Of a DNA stretch of 64,000 bases, positions 44,238 to 53,605 are shown piece by piece. The first letter of the stretch is position 1, and each line of letters starts with the position of its first letter. Made by a program: the position numbers and the translations under genes. Under the pieces are notes generated by a model that saw only the letters and a list, made by a program, of their open reading frames with translations, was not told the DNA's origin and searched no databases. Origin of the DNA: Tenacibaculum sp. AHE14PA (GTDB taxonomy: Bacteria > Bacteroidota > Bacteroidia > Flavobacteriales > Flavobacteriaceae); assembly GCF_019278465.1 (NCBI RefSeq), contig NZ_CP058983.1, positions 124,001 through 188,000 on the forward strand, in the 5' to 3' direction.

Positions 44238-47200
44238 ATGAAAAAAAATATAAAACTAATTATTTTAGTTTTACTGGTGTTTATTGGTAATGCTTGTAAG
44301 AAAAATACAAATAAAGAAAGCGATGTAAACGCTTACAATGAGTATGTTACTGTTTTTCCAGAAAAACTAATTTCTGTTACTCCAAAACTCGATTTTCTTT
44401 TAAAAAAGCATATAAAAGATGCCAGGGTTACTAATGATTTAATTACAATTACACCAAATATTAAAGGATCGGTAACATTAAATAATAATGTGGTTTCCTT
44501 TGTGCCGAATGAAAAATTAGAAAGCAATAAAGAATATAAAATAACACTTCATTTATCAAAGTTATATGATGATATTGATGTTGCTTTAAAAGATTTTAGC
44601 GTCGAAGTAAAAACAAAAGAGTTGTTTTTTAATGTGGCTTTACAATCGCCAACAGTATATAGTAAAGATTGGTATTTTGTAGAAGGAGTTTTAACGGCAA
44701 GTGATGTTGTTGAAAAAGAAAAATTATCAGAAATAGTAAAGATAAATTATAAAGGGAGCAAAGCAAAAGTAAAGTTTCAAACCTTCGAGAAATTAGCTTC
44801 TAAAGTATATTTTAAAATAGATAGTTTACAACGATTTGTTGAAGATGAAAACTTAAAAGTATCTTGGATTGGTGATGCTATAAAATCTACTTCAAAAGGA
44901 GAGCGAGAGATAACAATTACAGGAAAAAATAATTTTAAAGTTTTAAATGTAGAAGTAGCCAATACCGATAAACAACGAATAGAGATTAGTTTTTCTGACC
45001 CAATAAAAAAATCACAAGATTTAAAAGGTTTAATTCAGTTTGCAGATACTCAAAAAAGAAAATTCACCTATAAAATCACCAACAATATAGTAACTATTTA
45101 TCCGCAATCATCTTTTAAGGATAAGGTAAATATCGAAATATTTAAAGGAATAAAAAATGCCGAAAACTATGTTTTAAAAAAATCATATAGTAAAACATTA
45201 CATTTTCAGCAATTAAAACCTTCGGTAAGCTTTATTAAAAGCGGAACGATATTACCAAATTCAAAAAATCTTAAAATCAATTTTAATGCAGTTAATTTAA
45301 AAGCTGTTGATGTAACGGTATTTAAAATTTATAAAGAAAATGTATTACAGTTTTTACAAAATAATAATTTAGGCAACCAAGGTAATTTGCGCTATGTTGG
45401 GCGTCCTGAAGCTAAATACACGGTAAACCTTACGAATCAGGGAGTGGATTTAACTAAAGAAAACGCTTTTGCGATAGATTTGGCTGAAGTTTTAACAATT
45501 GAAGACGGAGCAATGTATCGAGTTGATTTTTCTTTCAACCAAAAATATTCTAATTATTCATGTGATGAAACTACTAATAATAGTACAATAGTTTATGGTA
45601 AAAAAGAAATAGATACCAAACAGTACGACAATCCTAATTACTATAATAACGACTATTATAGTTATCGATGGAATGAAAGAGATAATCCATGCTCAACTTC
45701 TTACTATTATAATAAAAATAAAAGCACCAATATTTTAGCTACAAATTTAGGAGCAATTGTAAAAAAAGGGAATAACAACACAACTTTTATTGCGGTAACT
45801 AATTTAGTAACAACCGAAGCGGTTTCTGATGCTAACGTAACGCTATATAATTTACAACAACAACCTATTGTAAATGTAAAAACAGATAAAGATGGAATTG
45901 CTAATTTCGAAGGAATTAAAAATGCTTTTTTTGCCGTAGTTATCAAAGATAAAAACACAACTTACATTAAATTGAATGATGGAAACGCACTTTCTATGAG
46001 TAAGTTTGATGTTTCTGGAACAAAATTACAAAAAGGAATTAAAGGATATATTTATGGCGAACGTGGTGTTTGGAGACCAGGCGATCAATTATTTTTAACT
46101 TTTGTGTTTAATGACAATGCAAATCCAATACCAGAAAACCACCCTATTAAATTTGAGTTGTTAAATCCGCAAGGAAAAATTATAGAAAGAAAAGTACTTT
46201 TTAAGAATACGAATAATGTGTATGCTTATGCTCCAAAAACGAATCAAGATGCAATTACCGGAAATTGGAAATTAAGAGTAAGCGTTGGTGGTGCCGTTTT
46301 TAATAAAACACTTAAAATAGAAACAATAAAACCAAATCGTTTAAAGATAAAATTAAAAACAGCAGCAGACTTTATAAAAGCCAATACACCAATTGAAGGA
46401 GATGTGGATGTAAAATGGTTACACGGAGCAATTGCTAGAGATTTGAAATTAGACATTAATGGGAAATTTACGCAATCGAAAACCGAATTTTCAAAATTCA
46501 AAAACTATAATTTTGATGATGTTACGCGTAGGTTTGGTACAGAAGAATTTAAAGTATTAAAAGGAACTTTAAATAACGAAGGAAAAACAAGCTTCTCTGT
46601 AAAGCCAATGTTAGATAAAAAAGCTCCTGGAATGCTAAAAGCTAGTTTTATAACTAAAGTATATGAAAACGGAGGTGATTTTAGTACCGATGTTTTTTCT
46701 AAAAAAGTATCTCCATATAAAACTTATGTAGGGTTATTAAATGCAGCTGAACAACAATCTAAAAATTATTTGTTTACAGATGAGAAATACACCTTTAATG
46801 TAGCAACAGTTACTGAAAACGGAGTAGGAGTAGCAAATGATTTAGAAGTAAAAGTATATAAATTATCATGGCGTTGGTGGTGGAGCACTGCTGATAACGG
46901 ACTTTCTAATTACGATGGTACGCGCCATCATCAAACGTATAAAACACTACAAGTAAAAACAAACGCTAGTGGTAAAGGTTCGTTCGATTTAAAAATAAGT
47001 GAAAATGATTGGGGACGTTACCTTATAAAAGTAACCGATAAGAAAAGTAAACACATTACTTCTAATATTGCTTATTTCGATTGGCCATCTTGGTACGGAA
47101 AGAAAAAAGGAAGTCAAGATAAAACGAATGCCACGATGTTGGTTTTTACTACAGATAAAGAATCGTATGAAGTAAATGAAACAGCTACGGTAAAATTCCC

Positions 47201-49733
47201 TTCTTCTGAAGTAGCAAGAGCTTTAATTACAATTGAAAACGGAACCGAAGTATTAAATCACTTTTGGGTAACAACAACAGCAAAACAAACGGAATTTAAA
47301 TTCCCAGTATTGGCTAATTATACACCCAACGTATTTGTAAATATTTCGTTATTACAAAAACACAGTCAAACAGCAAACGATTTACCAATTCGTATGTACG
47401 GTTCTATACCCATGTTGGTAAACGATCCTGCAACGAAATTAGCACCTGAAATTCAGTTAGCAGACGAGTTAAGACCTGAATCAATTGCTAATATTAAAGT
47501 AAAAGAGAAAAACGGAAAAGCAATGACCTATACAATTGCTTTGGTTGATGATGGATTGTTAGATTTAACACGTTTTAAAACTCCAAATCCTTGGAATACC
47601 TTTTACGCACGTCAATCATTAGGTGTAAAAACTTGGGATGTTTTTGATGATGTAATTGGCGCCTATGGCGGAAAAGTAAACCAAATATTAAGTATTGGTG
47701 GTGATGAAGCCGAAGCTGGAAGTAAAAATAAAAAAGCCAATCGTTTTAAACCGATGGTAACCTATTTAGGACCGTTTAACTTAGCAAAAGGAGCTACAAA
47801 AGAGCATCAAATTAAAATACCTAAATATGTTGGTTCTGTAAGAGCGATGGTGGTAGCAACGGATGCTAAAAATGATGCCTACGGTAGTGATGAAAAAACT
47901 GCTTTTGTACGCAAACCCGTAATGATTTTAGCATCATTACCACGTAAGATTACACCACAGGAAACCGTTACACTTCCTGTAACTGTATTTGCGATGTTAC
48001 CTTCAGTAAAAAAGGTGAAAGTTACAGTACAACCAAACGAATCGTTTACAATTGTAGGCGATAAGACTCAAACTTTATCATTTAATGAACCAGATGAAAA
48101 GATGGCTTATTTCACCTTAAAAGTAAATGATTTTAAAGGAATAGGTAAAGTAAAGATTGATGCCGTTTCTGGTCGTGAAAAAGCATCCTACGAAGTAGAA
48201 ATAGATGTTTTAAATCCGAATCCTGTAACCACAGAAGTAAAAGATTTAGTGTTAAAATCAAACGAAAAAAAGTTGCTTAATTTTAACAGCTTTGGCACAA
48301 AAGGTACTAATACAGCAAGTATCGAATTATCTACATTGCCACCAATGAACTTTACCAAACGTATGGGATATTTAATTCAATATCCACACGGTTGTGTAGA
48401 ACAAACAACTTCTAGTGCTTTTCCGCAGTTATATTTAGCAGAAATTTTTGAATTATCCGAAGAAAAAAAACAAGATATAGAGCGAAATATAAAAGCTACA
48501 ATTCAGCGTTTATCTGATTTTCAGGTATCAAATGGCGGATTGTCTTATTGGCAAGGAAACGGTAGTGCAAACAGTTGGGGAACTTCATATGCAGGTCATT
48601 TTATGATTGAAGCAGCTAAAAAAGGATATGCTTTACCAATAGGGTTTAAATCGAAATGGATAGGTTACCAAAAACAACAAGCACGTAATTGGCGAAATAA
48701 TTCAACCTATTATAACAATGCCTTATCACAAGCATACAGATTGTATACATTAAGTTTGGCAAACAGTGCAGATATCGCTTCAATGAATCGTTTACGAGAA
48801 ACAAAAGGAATATCTAGCGAAGCAAAAATGCGATTGGCAAGTGCCTATGCATTAATTGGTAAACAGTCGATAGCCCAAGGAATTTTAAATGGTTTAACAG
48901 CGAATGATTATAGTAAAAGGCGCTATTCTAATTACGGATCTGAAACTCGTAATAAAGCCATGGCATTAGCTACTTATACATTATTAAAGGAAGAAACAAA
49001 AGCTATTAAATTGGCAAAAGAAATCGCTGAAAGTTTATCTAGCAATAAATGGATGAGTACACAAACAACTGCTTATAGTTTATTAGCGATGAGTAAATAT
49101 GCGCTTCAAAATGGTGGAAGTACAGGGGTTAATGCGAGTTATACTTTAAATGAAAACTCAAAAAATATTGAAATATCAAAAGCATTGTATGCTGAGGATA
49201 TTGAAGATATTAATAAAGAAAACACTTTTAAAGTAACGAATAAAAATAGCGGAGTACTTTATGTACGTATTTTTAATAAAGGAATTTTACCTGTCGGAGA
49301 AGAAAAAGTATTTCAGAATAATTTAGAAACAACAATTATTTATAAAACAAAGGATGGTAATCGTATAAGGCCTGATAATTTATCGCAAGGAAAAAATTTT
49401 GTAGCAGAAGTTACAGTGAAAAATACTACGAATGATAACGTAGAAAACTTAGCATTAACACAGTTTATTCCTTCAGGTTGGGAAATTATAAATACTCGTT
49501 TTACTGACTTCGGAAACAACACAACATCCTCTCAAGTAGATTTTACAGATATTCGTGATGCTAGTATTAGTAACTATTTTACACTTAAAAAGTATGAGAG
49601 TAAAACGTTTAGAGTGCTGTTAAATGCATCGTATTTAGGAACCTATTATTTACCAGGCGTGCAAGTAGAGGCTATGTATGATAATGATTATATAGCCAGA
49701 ACAAAAGGCGAATGGATTAAAGTAGTGAAGTAG
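44238..49733 (+). CDS. Alpha-2-macroglobulin family lipoprotein with thioester
   Basis: The frame opens at 44169, but ATG 44238 gives a lipoprotein signal (IKLIILVLLVFIGNAC, lipid Cys20), for 1831 residues. The bacterial A2M layout follows: MG domains from about 30, GYIYGERGVWRPGDQL near 600, a long middle, then PHGCVEQTTSSAFPQLYL with the CxEQ thioester (Cys1386) and the alpha-alpha toroid domain with repeated SLANSADIASMN, SAYALIGKQ and TTAYSLLAMSKYAL. A2Ms trap attacking proteases in the periplasm by covalent capture. Many are encoded beside PBP1c (pbpC); no such gene follows here, only a small membrane protein. Confidence 0.92.
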   Translation: MKKNIKLIILVLLVFIGNACKKNTNKESDVNAYNEYVTVFPEKLISVTPKLDFLLKKHIKDARVTNDLITITPNIKGSVTLNNNVVSFVPNEKLESNKEYKITLHLSKLYDDIDVALKDFSVEVKTKELFFNVALQSPTVYSKDWYFVEGVLTASDVVEKEKLSEIVKINYKGSKAKVKFQTFEKLASKVYFKIDSLQRFVEDENLKVSWIGDAIKSTSKGEREITITGKNNFKVLNVEVANTDKQRIEISFSDPIKKSQDLKGLIQFADTQKRKFTYKITNNIVTIYPQSSFKDKVNIEIFKGIKNAENYVLKKSYSKTLHFQQLKPSVSFIKSGTILPNSKNLKINFNAVNLKAVDVTVFKIYKENVLQFLQNNNLGNQGNLRYVGRPEAKYTVNLTNQGVDLTKENAFAIDLAEVLTIEDGAMYRVDFSFNQKYSNYSCDETTNNSTIVYGKKEIDTKQYDNPNYYNNDYYSYRWNERDNPCSTSYYYNKNKSTNILATNLGAIVKKGNNNTTFIAVTNLVTTEAVSDANVTLYNLQQQPIVNVKTDKDGIANFEGIKNAFFAVVIKDKNTTYIKLNDGNALSMSKFDVSGTKLQKGIKGYIYGERGVWRPGDQLFLTFVFNDNANPIPENHPIKFELLNPQGKIIERKVLFKNTNNVYAYAPKTNQDAITGNWKLRVSVGGAVFNKTLKIETIKPNRLKIKLKTAADFIKANTPIEGDVDVKWLHGAIARDLKLDINGKFTQSKTEFSKFKNYNFDDVTRRFGTEEFKVLKGTLNNEGKTSFSVKPMLDKKAPGMLKASFITKVYENGGDFSTDVFSKKVSPYKTYVGLLNAAEQQSKNYLFTDEKYTFNVATVTENGVGVANDLEVKVYKLSWRWWWSTADNGLSNYDGTRHHQTYKTLQVKTNASGKGSFDLKISENDWGRYLIKVTDKKSKHITSNIAYFDWPSWYGKKKGSQDKTNATMLVFTTDKESYEVNETATVKFPSSEVARALITIENGTEVLNHFWVTTTAKQTEFKFPVLANYTPNVFVNISLLQKHSQTANDLPIRMYGSIPMLVNDPATKLAPEIQLADELRPESIANIKVKEKNGKAMTYTIALVDDGLLDLTRFKTPNPWNTFYARQSLGVKTWDVFDDVIGAYGGKVNQILSIGGDEAEAGSKNKKANRFKPMVTYLGPFNLAKGATKEHQIKIPKYVGSVRAMVVATDAKNDAYGSDEKTAFVRKPVMILASLPRKITPQETVTLPVTVFAMLPSVKKVKVTVQPNESFTIVGDKTQTLSFNEPDEKMAYFTLKVNDFKGIGKVKIDAVSGREKASYEVEIDVLNPNPVTTEVKDLVLKSNEKKLLNFNSFGTKGTNTASIELSTLPPMNFTKRMGYLIQYPHGCVEQTTSSAFPQLYLAEIFELSEEKKQDIERNIKATIQRLSDFQVSNGGLSYWQGNGSANSWGTSYAGHFMIEAAKKGYALPIGFKSKWIGYQKQQARNWRNNSTYYNNALSQAYRLYTLSLANSADIASMNRLRETKGISSEAKMRLASAYALIGKQSIAQGILNGLTANDYSKRRYSNYGSETRNKAMALATYTLLKEETKAIKLAKEIAESLSSNKWMSTQTTAYSLLAMSKYALQNGGSTGVNASYTLNENSKNIEISKALYAEDIEDINKENTFKVTNKNSGVLYVRIFNKGILPVGEEKVFQNNLETTIIYKTKDGNRIRPDNLSQGKNFVAEVTVKNTTNDNVENLALTQFIPSGWEIINTRFTDFGNNTTSSQVDFTDIRDASISNYFTLKKYESKTFRVLLNASYLGTYYLPGVQVEAMYDNDYIARTKGEWIKVVK

Positions 49734-49816
49734 AGATTATATATAATTTGAGAAATGAAACTGATAGGACATAGAAGTATAATTAAGGCTTCTATACAAA
49801 TTAAAATACTCAAAAT

Positions 49817-50032
49817 ATGAAAGAAAAAGAGCCATCAGAATTCACAGCTAAAGAATTTTTAGAAGGAGGTAAGAAGTTAAAACATAATTTAATAATCAAT
49901 GCAGCACTTATTGGTTTTTTAATAGGTATAATAATTTATAGCGTAATAAAAAATAGCGTAGGGTTTTTAACGTTAATTCCGTTATTATTAGCTTATAAAT
50001 TAATTAAGAATTCCCTGAAAAATAAAAAATAA
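49817..50032 (+). CDS. Small membrane protein
   Basis: The 71-residue protein has a charged N-terminus (KEKEPSEFTAKEF) and two closely spaced hydrophobic segments (about 24-44 and 48-62: IINAALIGFLIGIIIYSVI; GFLTLIPLLLAYKLI). No family recognised. Its stop codon directly abuts the TTG start of the next gene, so the two are likely translated together. Confidence 0.65.
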   Translation: MKEKEPSEFTAKEFLEGGKKLKHNLIINAALIGFLIGIIIYSVIKNSVGFLTLIPLLLAYKLIKNSLKNKK

Positions 50033-51484
50033 TTGAAAGCGGATAAAAATACTACATCAAGTTTTACGATTTGTAAAGAATGCCAAGGGTTTGGTAAAAG
50101 AAACAAAAGAATACGTAAAAATGTAAAACTTCGTTATCAAACAGCATCAGCTGCTTATGAAAAAACAGATAAGCAAGGAGCCTCGCCTGTTCGACCTAAG
50201 GCTGTGCAATATTCTTGTTTAAAATGTAAAGGCTCAGGATTATTAGAAGCTGATAAGCATCCTATAGCAGATACAGAAAATTATCCTCACTTAGCTATAA
50301 TTGGCGGCGGTATTGGTGGCGTGGCACTTGCTGTGGCGTGTTTGCATCGTCAAATTCCGTTTACACTTTATGAACGAGATGATAGTTTTAATTCAAGATC
50401 ACAAGGTTACGGACTTACGCTACAACAAGCGAGTAATGCTATTAAAGGATTGGGTATTTTTAAGTTGAAAGAAGGCGTTGTTTCAACAAAGCATGTGGTT
50501 CATAATCCCGAAGGAAAAGTTATCGGAGAATGGGGAATGAGAAAATGGATGGATTCTGAAGTTAAAACTTCCCCAAAACGAACAAATGTGCATATAGCAC
50601 GACAATCTTTACGGTTTGAATTATTAGAGCAATTAGGAGATCATAAATCTGTAAAATGGGGACATCAATTAATTAATTTTAATGATTCTGATGATGAATT
50701 TATTGAATTGAGTTTTAAAGTTGATGGAAAAATAAAAAAAACAAAGGCAGATTTAGTAATTGGTGCTGACGGAATTCGTAGTTCGGTTCGTAAGCTTTTA
50801 ATAGGTGATGATATTACGCCGCTGCGTTACTTAGGTTGTATTGTAATATTAGGTATTTGTCCTTTAAAAGATATTAAAAATATTGATAGCTCTTTGTTAG
50901 ATTCTGCTACTGTATTTCAAACAGCGAATGGTAATGAACGAATTTATATGATGCCATTTACATCAGAAGCTATTATGTGGCAACTTAGTTTTCCGATGTC
51001 AGAAGAAGCTGCAAAACAATTAAGCAAAAAAGGACCCAAAGCACTTAAAGAAGAAGCTTGTCGCAGAACTCCGTGGCATAATCCTATTCCACAAATTTTA
51101 GAAGCTACTGATGAAAGTAATATTTCGGGATATCCGGTGTATGATAGAGAATTATTAAAACCAGATTTATTATCCGAAGAAAAAAAAGTAACACTAATTG
51201 GTGATGCAGCACATCCTATGAGTCCGTTTAAAGGGCAAGGAGCGAATCAGGCTTTATTAGATGCCTTGGCATTGGCTAGAGGAATATCTAAAGGATGTAG
51301 GCCTTTATCAGAATGGAGAAAAATTGGAATTAGAGAAAGCGTATTAACAGCTTTTGAAACAGAAATGTTGGTGCGTAGTGCACCAAAAGTAAAAGGGTCT
51401 GCAGAGGCTGTAAAATTTTTACATTCAGATGCTGTACTTCAAGAAGCAAATGAACCGAGAGGTCGTCCTTTAAATAGAAAATAA
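50033..51484 (+). CDS. FAD-dependent monooxygenase with DnaJ-type zinc-finger N-terminus
   Basis: A 483-residue protein with a TTG start directly after the previous stop; no ATG is available before the zinc motifs. Residues 14-75 contain two CxxCxGxG elements (CKECQGFG and CLKCKGSG), like half of a DnaJ zinc finger. From about 85 comes a class A flavin monooxygenase: LAIIGGGIGGVALAVACLHR (FAD binding), DLVIGADGIRSSVRK (the DG motif) and GDAAHPMSPFKGQGAN (the GD motif). It probably hydroxylates or oxidises a small aromatic-like substrate. The zinc part is an unusual addition; it may bind a partner. Confidence 0.85.
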   Translation: MKADKNTTSSFTICKECQGFGKRNKRIRKNVKLRYQTASAAYEKTDKQGASPVRPKAVQYSCLKCKGSGLLEADKHPIADTENYPHLAIIGGGIGGVALAVACLHRQIPFTLYERDDSFNSRSQGYGLTLQQASNAIKGLGIFKLKEGVVSTKHVVHNPEGKVIGEWGMRKWMDSEVKTSPKRTNVHIARQSLRFELLEQLGDHKSVKWGHQLINFNDSDDEFIELSFKVDGKIKKTKADLVIGADGIRSSVRKLLIGDDITPLRYLGCIVILGICPLKDIKNIDSSLLDSATVFQTANGNERIYMMPFTSEAIMWQLSFPMSEEAAKQLSKKGPKALKEEACRRTPWHNPIPQILEATDESNISGYPVYDRELLKPDLLSEEKKVTLIGDAAHPMSPFKGQGANQALLDALALARGISKGCRPLSEWRKIGIRESVLTAFETEMLVRSAPKVKGSAEAVKFLHSDAVLQEANEPRGRPLNRK

Positions 51485-51609
51485 CACAAGTATTATTGTG
51501 ATTAAAGAGGTTTTTAGTTTTTGAGTTAATAGTAATCCTCACTAAATAAAAGAAGAAGAACGATACGAGGTAATTCTATTCAACTATATTGCATTCATAA
51601 ACTATTATT

Positions 51610-51834
51610 ATGAAATTAAATTTATTGTCTTGTGATGCTCAAAGGCCAGATAAAAGAGCAATAGCTAATTGTATTGCTGAGGTATCATTTAATATTGATG
51701 CGTCTTTAGCAAATGAACTTACAAGTATTCTTTTAGAAGGAGATGCAGTTGATATTGAAATTGAAGATAAAAATTCAGGTTCTGCTTTAAGAATTTTACG
51801 AAAACTAAATATAGATTACGAAATTTTAGATTAA
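51610..51834 (+). CDS. Small protein, possibly L7/L12 C-terminal-like
   Basis: A 74-residue cytoplasmic protein, not recognised for certain. Its order of helices and strands (NLLSCDAQRPDKRAIANCIA, then SLANELTSILLEGDAVDIEI, then SALRILRKLNIDYEIL) follows the ribosomal L7/L12 C-terminal domain. The same pattern occurs three times in the protein at 61825-62883. No membrane segment. ATG start. Confidence 0.5.
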   Translation: MKLNLLSCDAQRPDKRAIANCIAEVSFNIDASLANELTSILLEGDAVDIEIEDKNSGSALRILRKLNIDYEILD

Positions 51835-51893
51835 ACTGTTGTACAAGTCGAAAAGGTCTTCAATTCATTTTTAACTACCAGTTTGAATAACTT

Positions 51894-52703
51894 TTAAGAT
51901 ATCGAATTTATATATGTGATCGTTTTTTTATTAAAAACTGTAGCACGTTCTACATTAACCACATGACCACATTCTTTTAGAACAACCAAAGAAGAATTTA
52001 CATGTTTTTCAACCACATTTTTTATAGAAGGTAAAAATAAATGATCTTCGTCACCCATAATATATAGCGTAGGTATTTTTAGATCTTTCATTCTAAATAA
52101 TCGCAATAACGGATTAATTTCTGATGTTAATTTAAACCAACGTAAAAACTCTTTTTGATATAGTTTTTTTGCTTCGTTAACGAATAATAAGCGAGAATTT
52201 TTGTGATTTTTTTTAGGCATTATTATAAAAGCAAAAAGCTTATATAACAACATATATGGTACAATTGATTTAAATAAATTACCTACAAAAATTAAAAAAC
52301 GAGAGCGTAAATTAAATTTAATAATGGCGCCTCCCATAATCATACTACTCACTAAACTAGGTTTCTTTTCAGCTAAATTTCGTATTAAAATTGTACCCAA
52401 AGAAATACCTACAAAATGCGATTTTTTTATTTTTAGATAATCAATAACTTCTAAAATATCTTCTGTAATAGCATCAAAAGTATATTTTTTATTAAAAGTA
52501 GACTTTATAACAGATTTACTATCTCCGTGGCCACGTAAATCTAAAATTAAAACATTAAAGTGTTTTTTAAAATCACGAAGTTGTTTGTACCAAATAGCAC
52601 TACTACCACCAGCACCATGTACAAATGTTACCCATTGGGTAGAAACAGCATGTTCGTAAGAATAGTAGTTTAACAAACCTTTAATTTTTTTTAATCCGAG
52701 CAA
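51894..52703 (-). CDS. Alpha/beta hydrolase
   Basis: An alpha/beta-hydrolase of up to 269 residues with oxyanion-region motif VHGAGGSSAIWY, DLRGHGDS, nucleophile Ser in VGISLGT, candidate Asp in YIMGDEDHLF and catalytic His in ECGHVVNVE. All catalytic elements are present. No ATG precedes the first motif; TTG codons at 52703 or 52676 (LNYYSYEH) are candidate starts, and the shorter one looks closer to family length. It may act on an ester; substrate unknown. Confidence 0.8.
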   Translation of the reverse strand: MLGLKKIKGLLNYYSYEHAVSTQWVTFVHGAGGSSAIWYKQLRDFKKHFNVLILDLRGHGDSKSVIKSTFNKKYTFDAITEDILEVIDYLKIKKSHFVGISLGTILIRNLAEKKPSLVSSMIMGGAIIKFNLRSRFLIFVGNLFKSIVPYMLLYKLFAFIIMPKKNHKNSRLLFVNEAKKLYQKEFLRWFKLTSEINPLLRLFRMKDLKIPTLYIMGDEDHLFLPSIKNVVEKHVNSSLVVLKECGHVVNVERATVFNKKTITYINSIS

Positions 52704-52861
52704 AAATAATTTAATTTATCAACTTTATTTGTTAAAATTTTTAACTAATTAATAAAAATGAATAAAAAGATGTACAATTTTAAAATAGTAACAACTAATA
52801 AGTAGGGTTTTAGGCTTAATTTAATTAGCGCAACTAAATATAATTATTTTTAAAATATGAA

Positions 52862-52902
52862 ATAATAGGTATAAAAAATATTTTATTTTTTATACCTATT
52901 AT
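52862..52902. terminator. 19-bp hairpin terminator of the paralogue operon
   Basis: Arms 52862-52880 and 52884-52902 are perfect reverse complements around TTT (inner part GGTATAAAAAATA/TATTTTTTATACC). It lies 28 bp after the stop of the last operon gene (52930) and ends the minus-strand unit. It may also act on the plus strand. Confidence 0.75.
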
Positions 52903-52929
52903 ATACAATTCTTATATAAAAATATTTTT

Positions 52930-53601
52930 TTATATACTCAAAACAATAACATCCTCGGCACGTATTACTTGAGTACTACCAGGAATATAAGTAGGCTTTT
53001 GTTCAGAAAAAGTCGATTCATTTTTTAACTCACTTTCTTTTGTGTTTTCACCAAAAGCATAATTTAAATTGTATTCACTTAATAGAGTTTTTATTTCACC
53101 AAAAGTTCTCTTTTCATTTGTTGTTTTCCCTTCGTTGTCTGTAATCGTTTTTTCTATTAGGTTAGGTAAAAAACGAATAATTTGAGTATCAGTAGGAGGA
53201 ACAGGAACAATATCAAATTGAATTTCTGCACTTGCATTTAAATTCATATTGTATTTATTCGTATTTGTTGCATTTACAGGAGTAGCATACATTTTAGTAC
53301 GAAAAGCTTGTCTGCCATTTAAAATACTAGACGATTGTTGTGATAAGGATAAAGATATTTTAGCTTTTGCAGTGGTTTTTGGAATCGTGTAAAATGTAGG
53401 TTGATAACCTATTTCACGCAATAATTTTAAAGAAGCTTCAGAATTATCTGGATTTGTATTGTAAATTTCTAAGGTTTGTCTTAAAGAACCTTTATCTAAT
53501 GCTGCTTGTGCTTCGCCAACGCCTTCGCCAATTGAAGCAATAAAATCTCCTAAAGGTGCAGCAAAAGCATCTTTTAAATAATCATTTGAATTGTTTGACA
53601 T
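52930..53601 (-). CDS. Repeat-motif paralogue H with PASTA-like tail
   Basis: A 223-residue protein with no signal peptide. It shows the operon's common motifs: EGVGEAQAALDKGS (26-39), LREIGYQPTFYTI (61-73) and NASAEIQFDIVPVPP (122-136). The tail (about 145-223) reads FGEIKTLLSEYNLNYAFGEN and later YIPGSTQVIRAEDVIVLSI, which fits a diverged PASTA domain. The last gene before a strong terminator. The family is unknown to me. PASTA domains normally bind muropeptides outside the cell, yet no export signal is present. Confidence 0.75.
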   Translation of the reverse strand: MSNNSNDYLKDAFAAPLGDFIASIGEGVGEAQAALDKGSLRQTLEIYNTNPDNSEASLKLLREIGYQPTFYTIPKTTAKAKISLSLSQQSSSILNGRQAFRTKMYATPVNATNTNKYNMNLNASAEIQFDIVPVPPTDTQIIRFLPNLIEKTITDNEGKTTNEKRTFGEIKTLLSEYNLNYAFGENTKESELKNESTFSEQKPTYIPGSTQVIRAEDVIVLSI

Positions 53602-53605
53602 GGTT

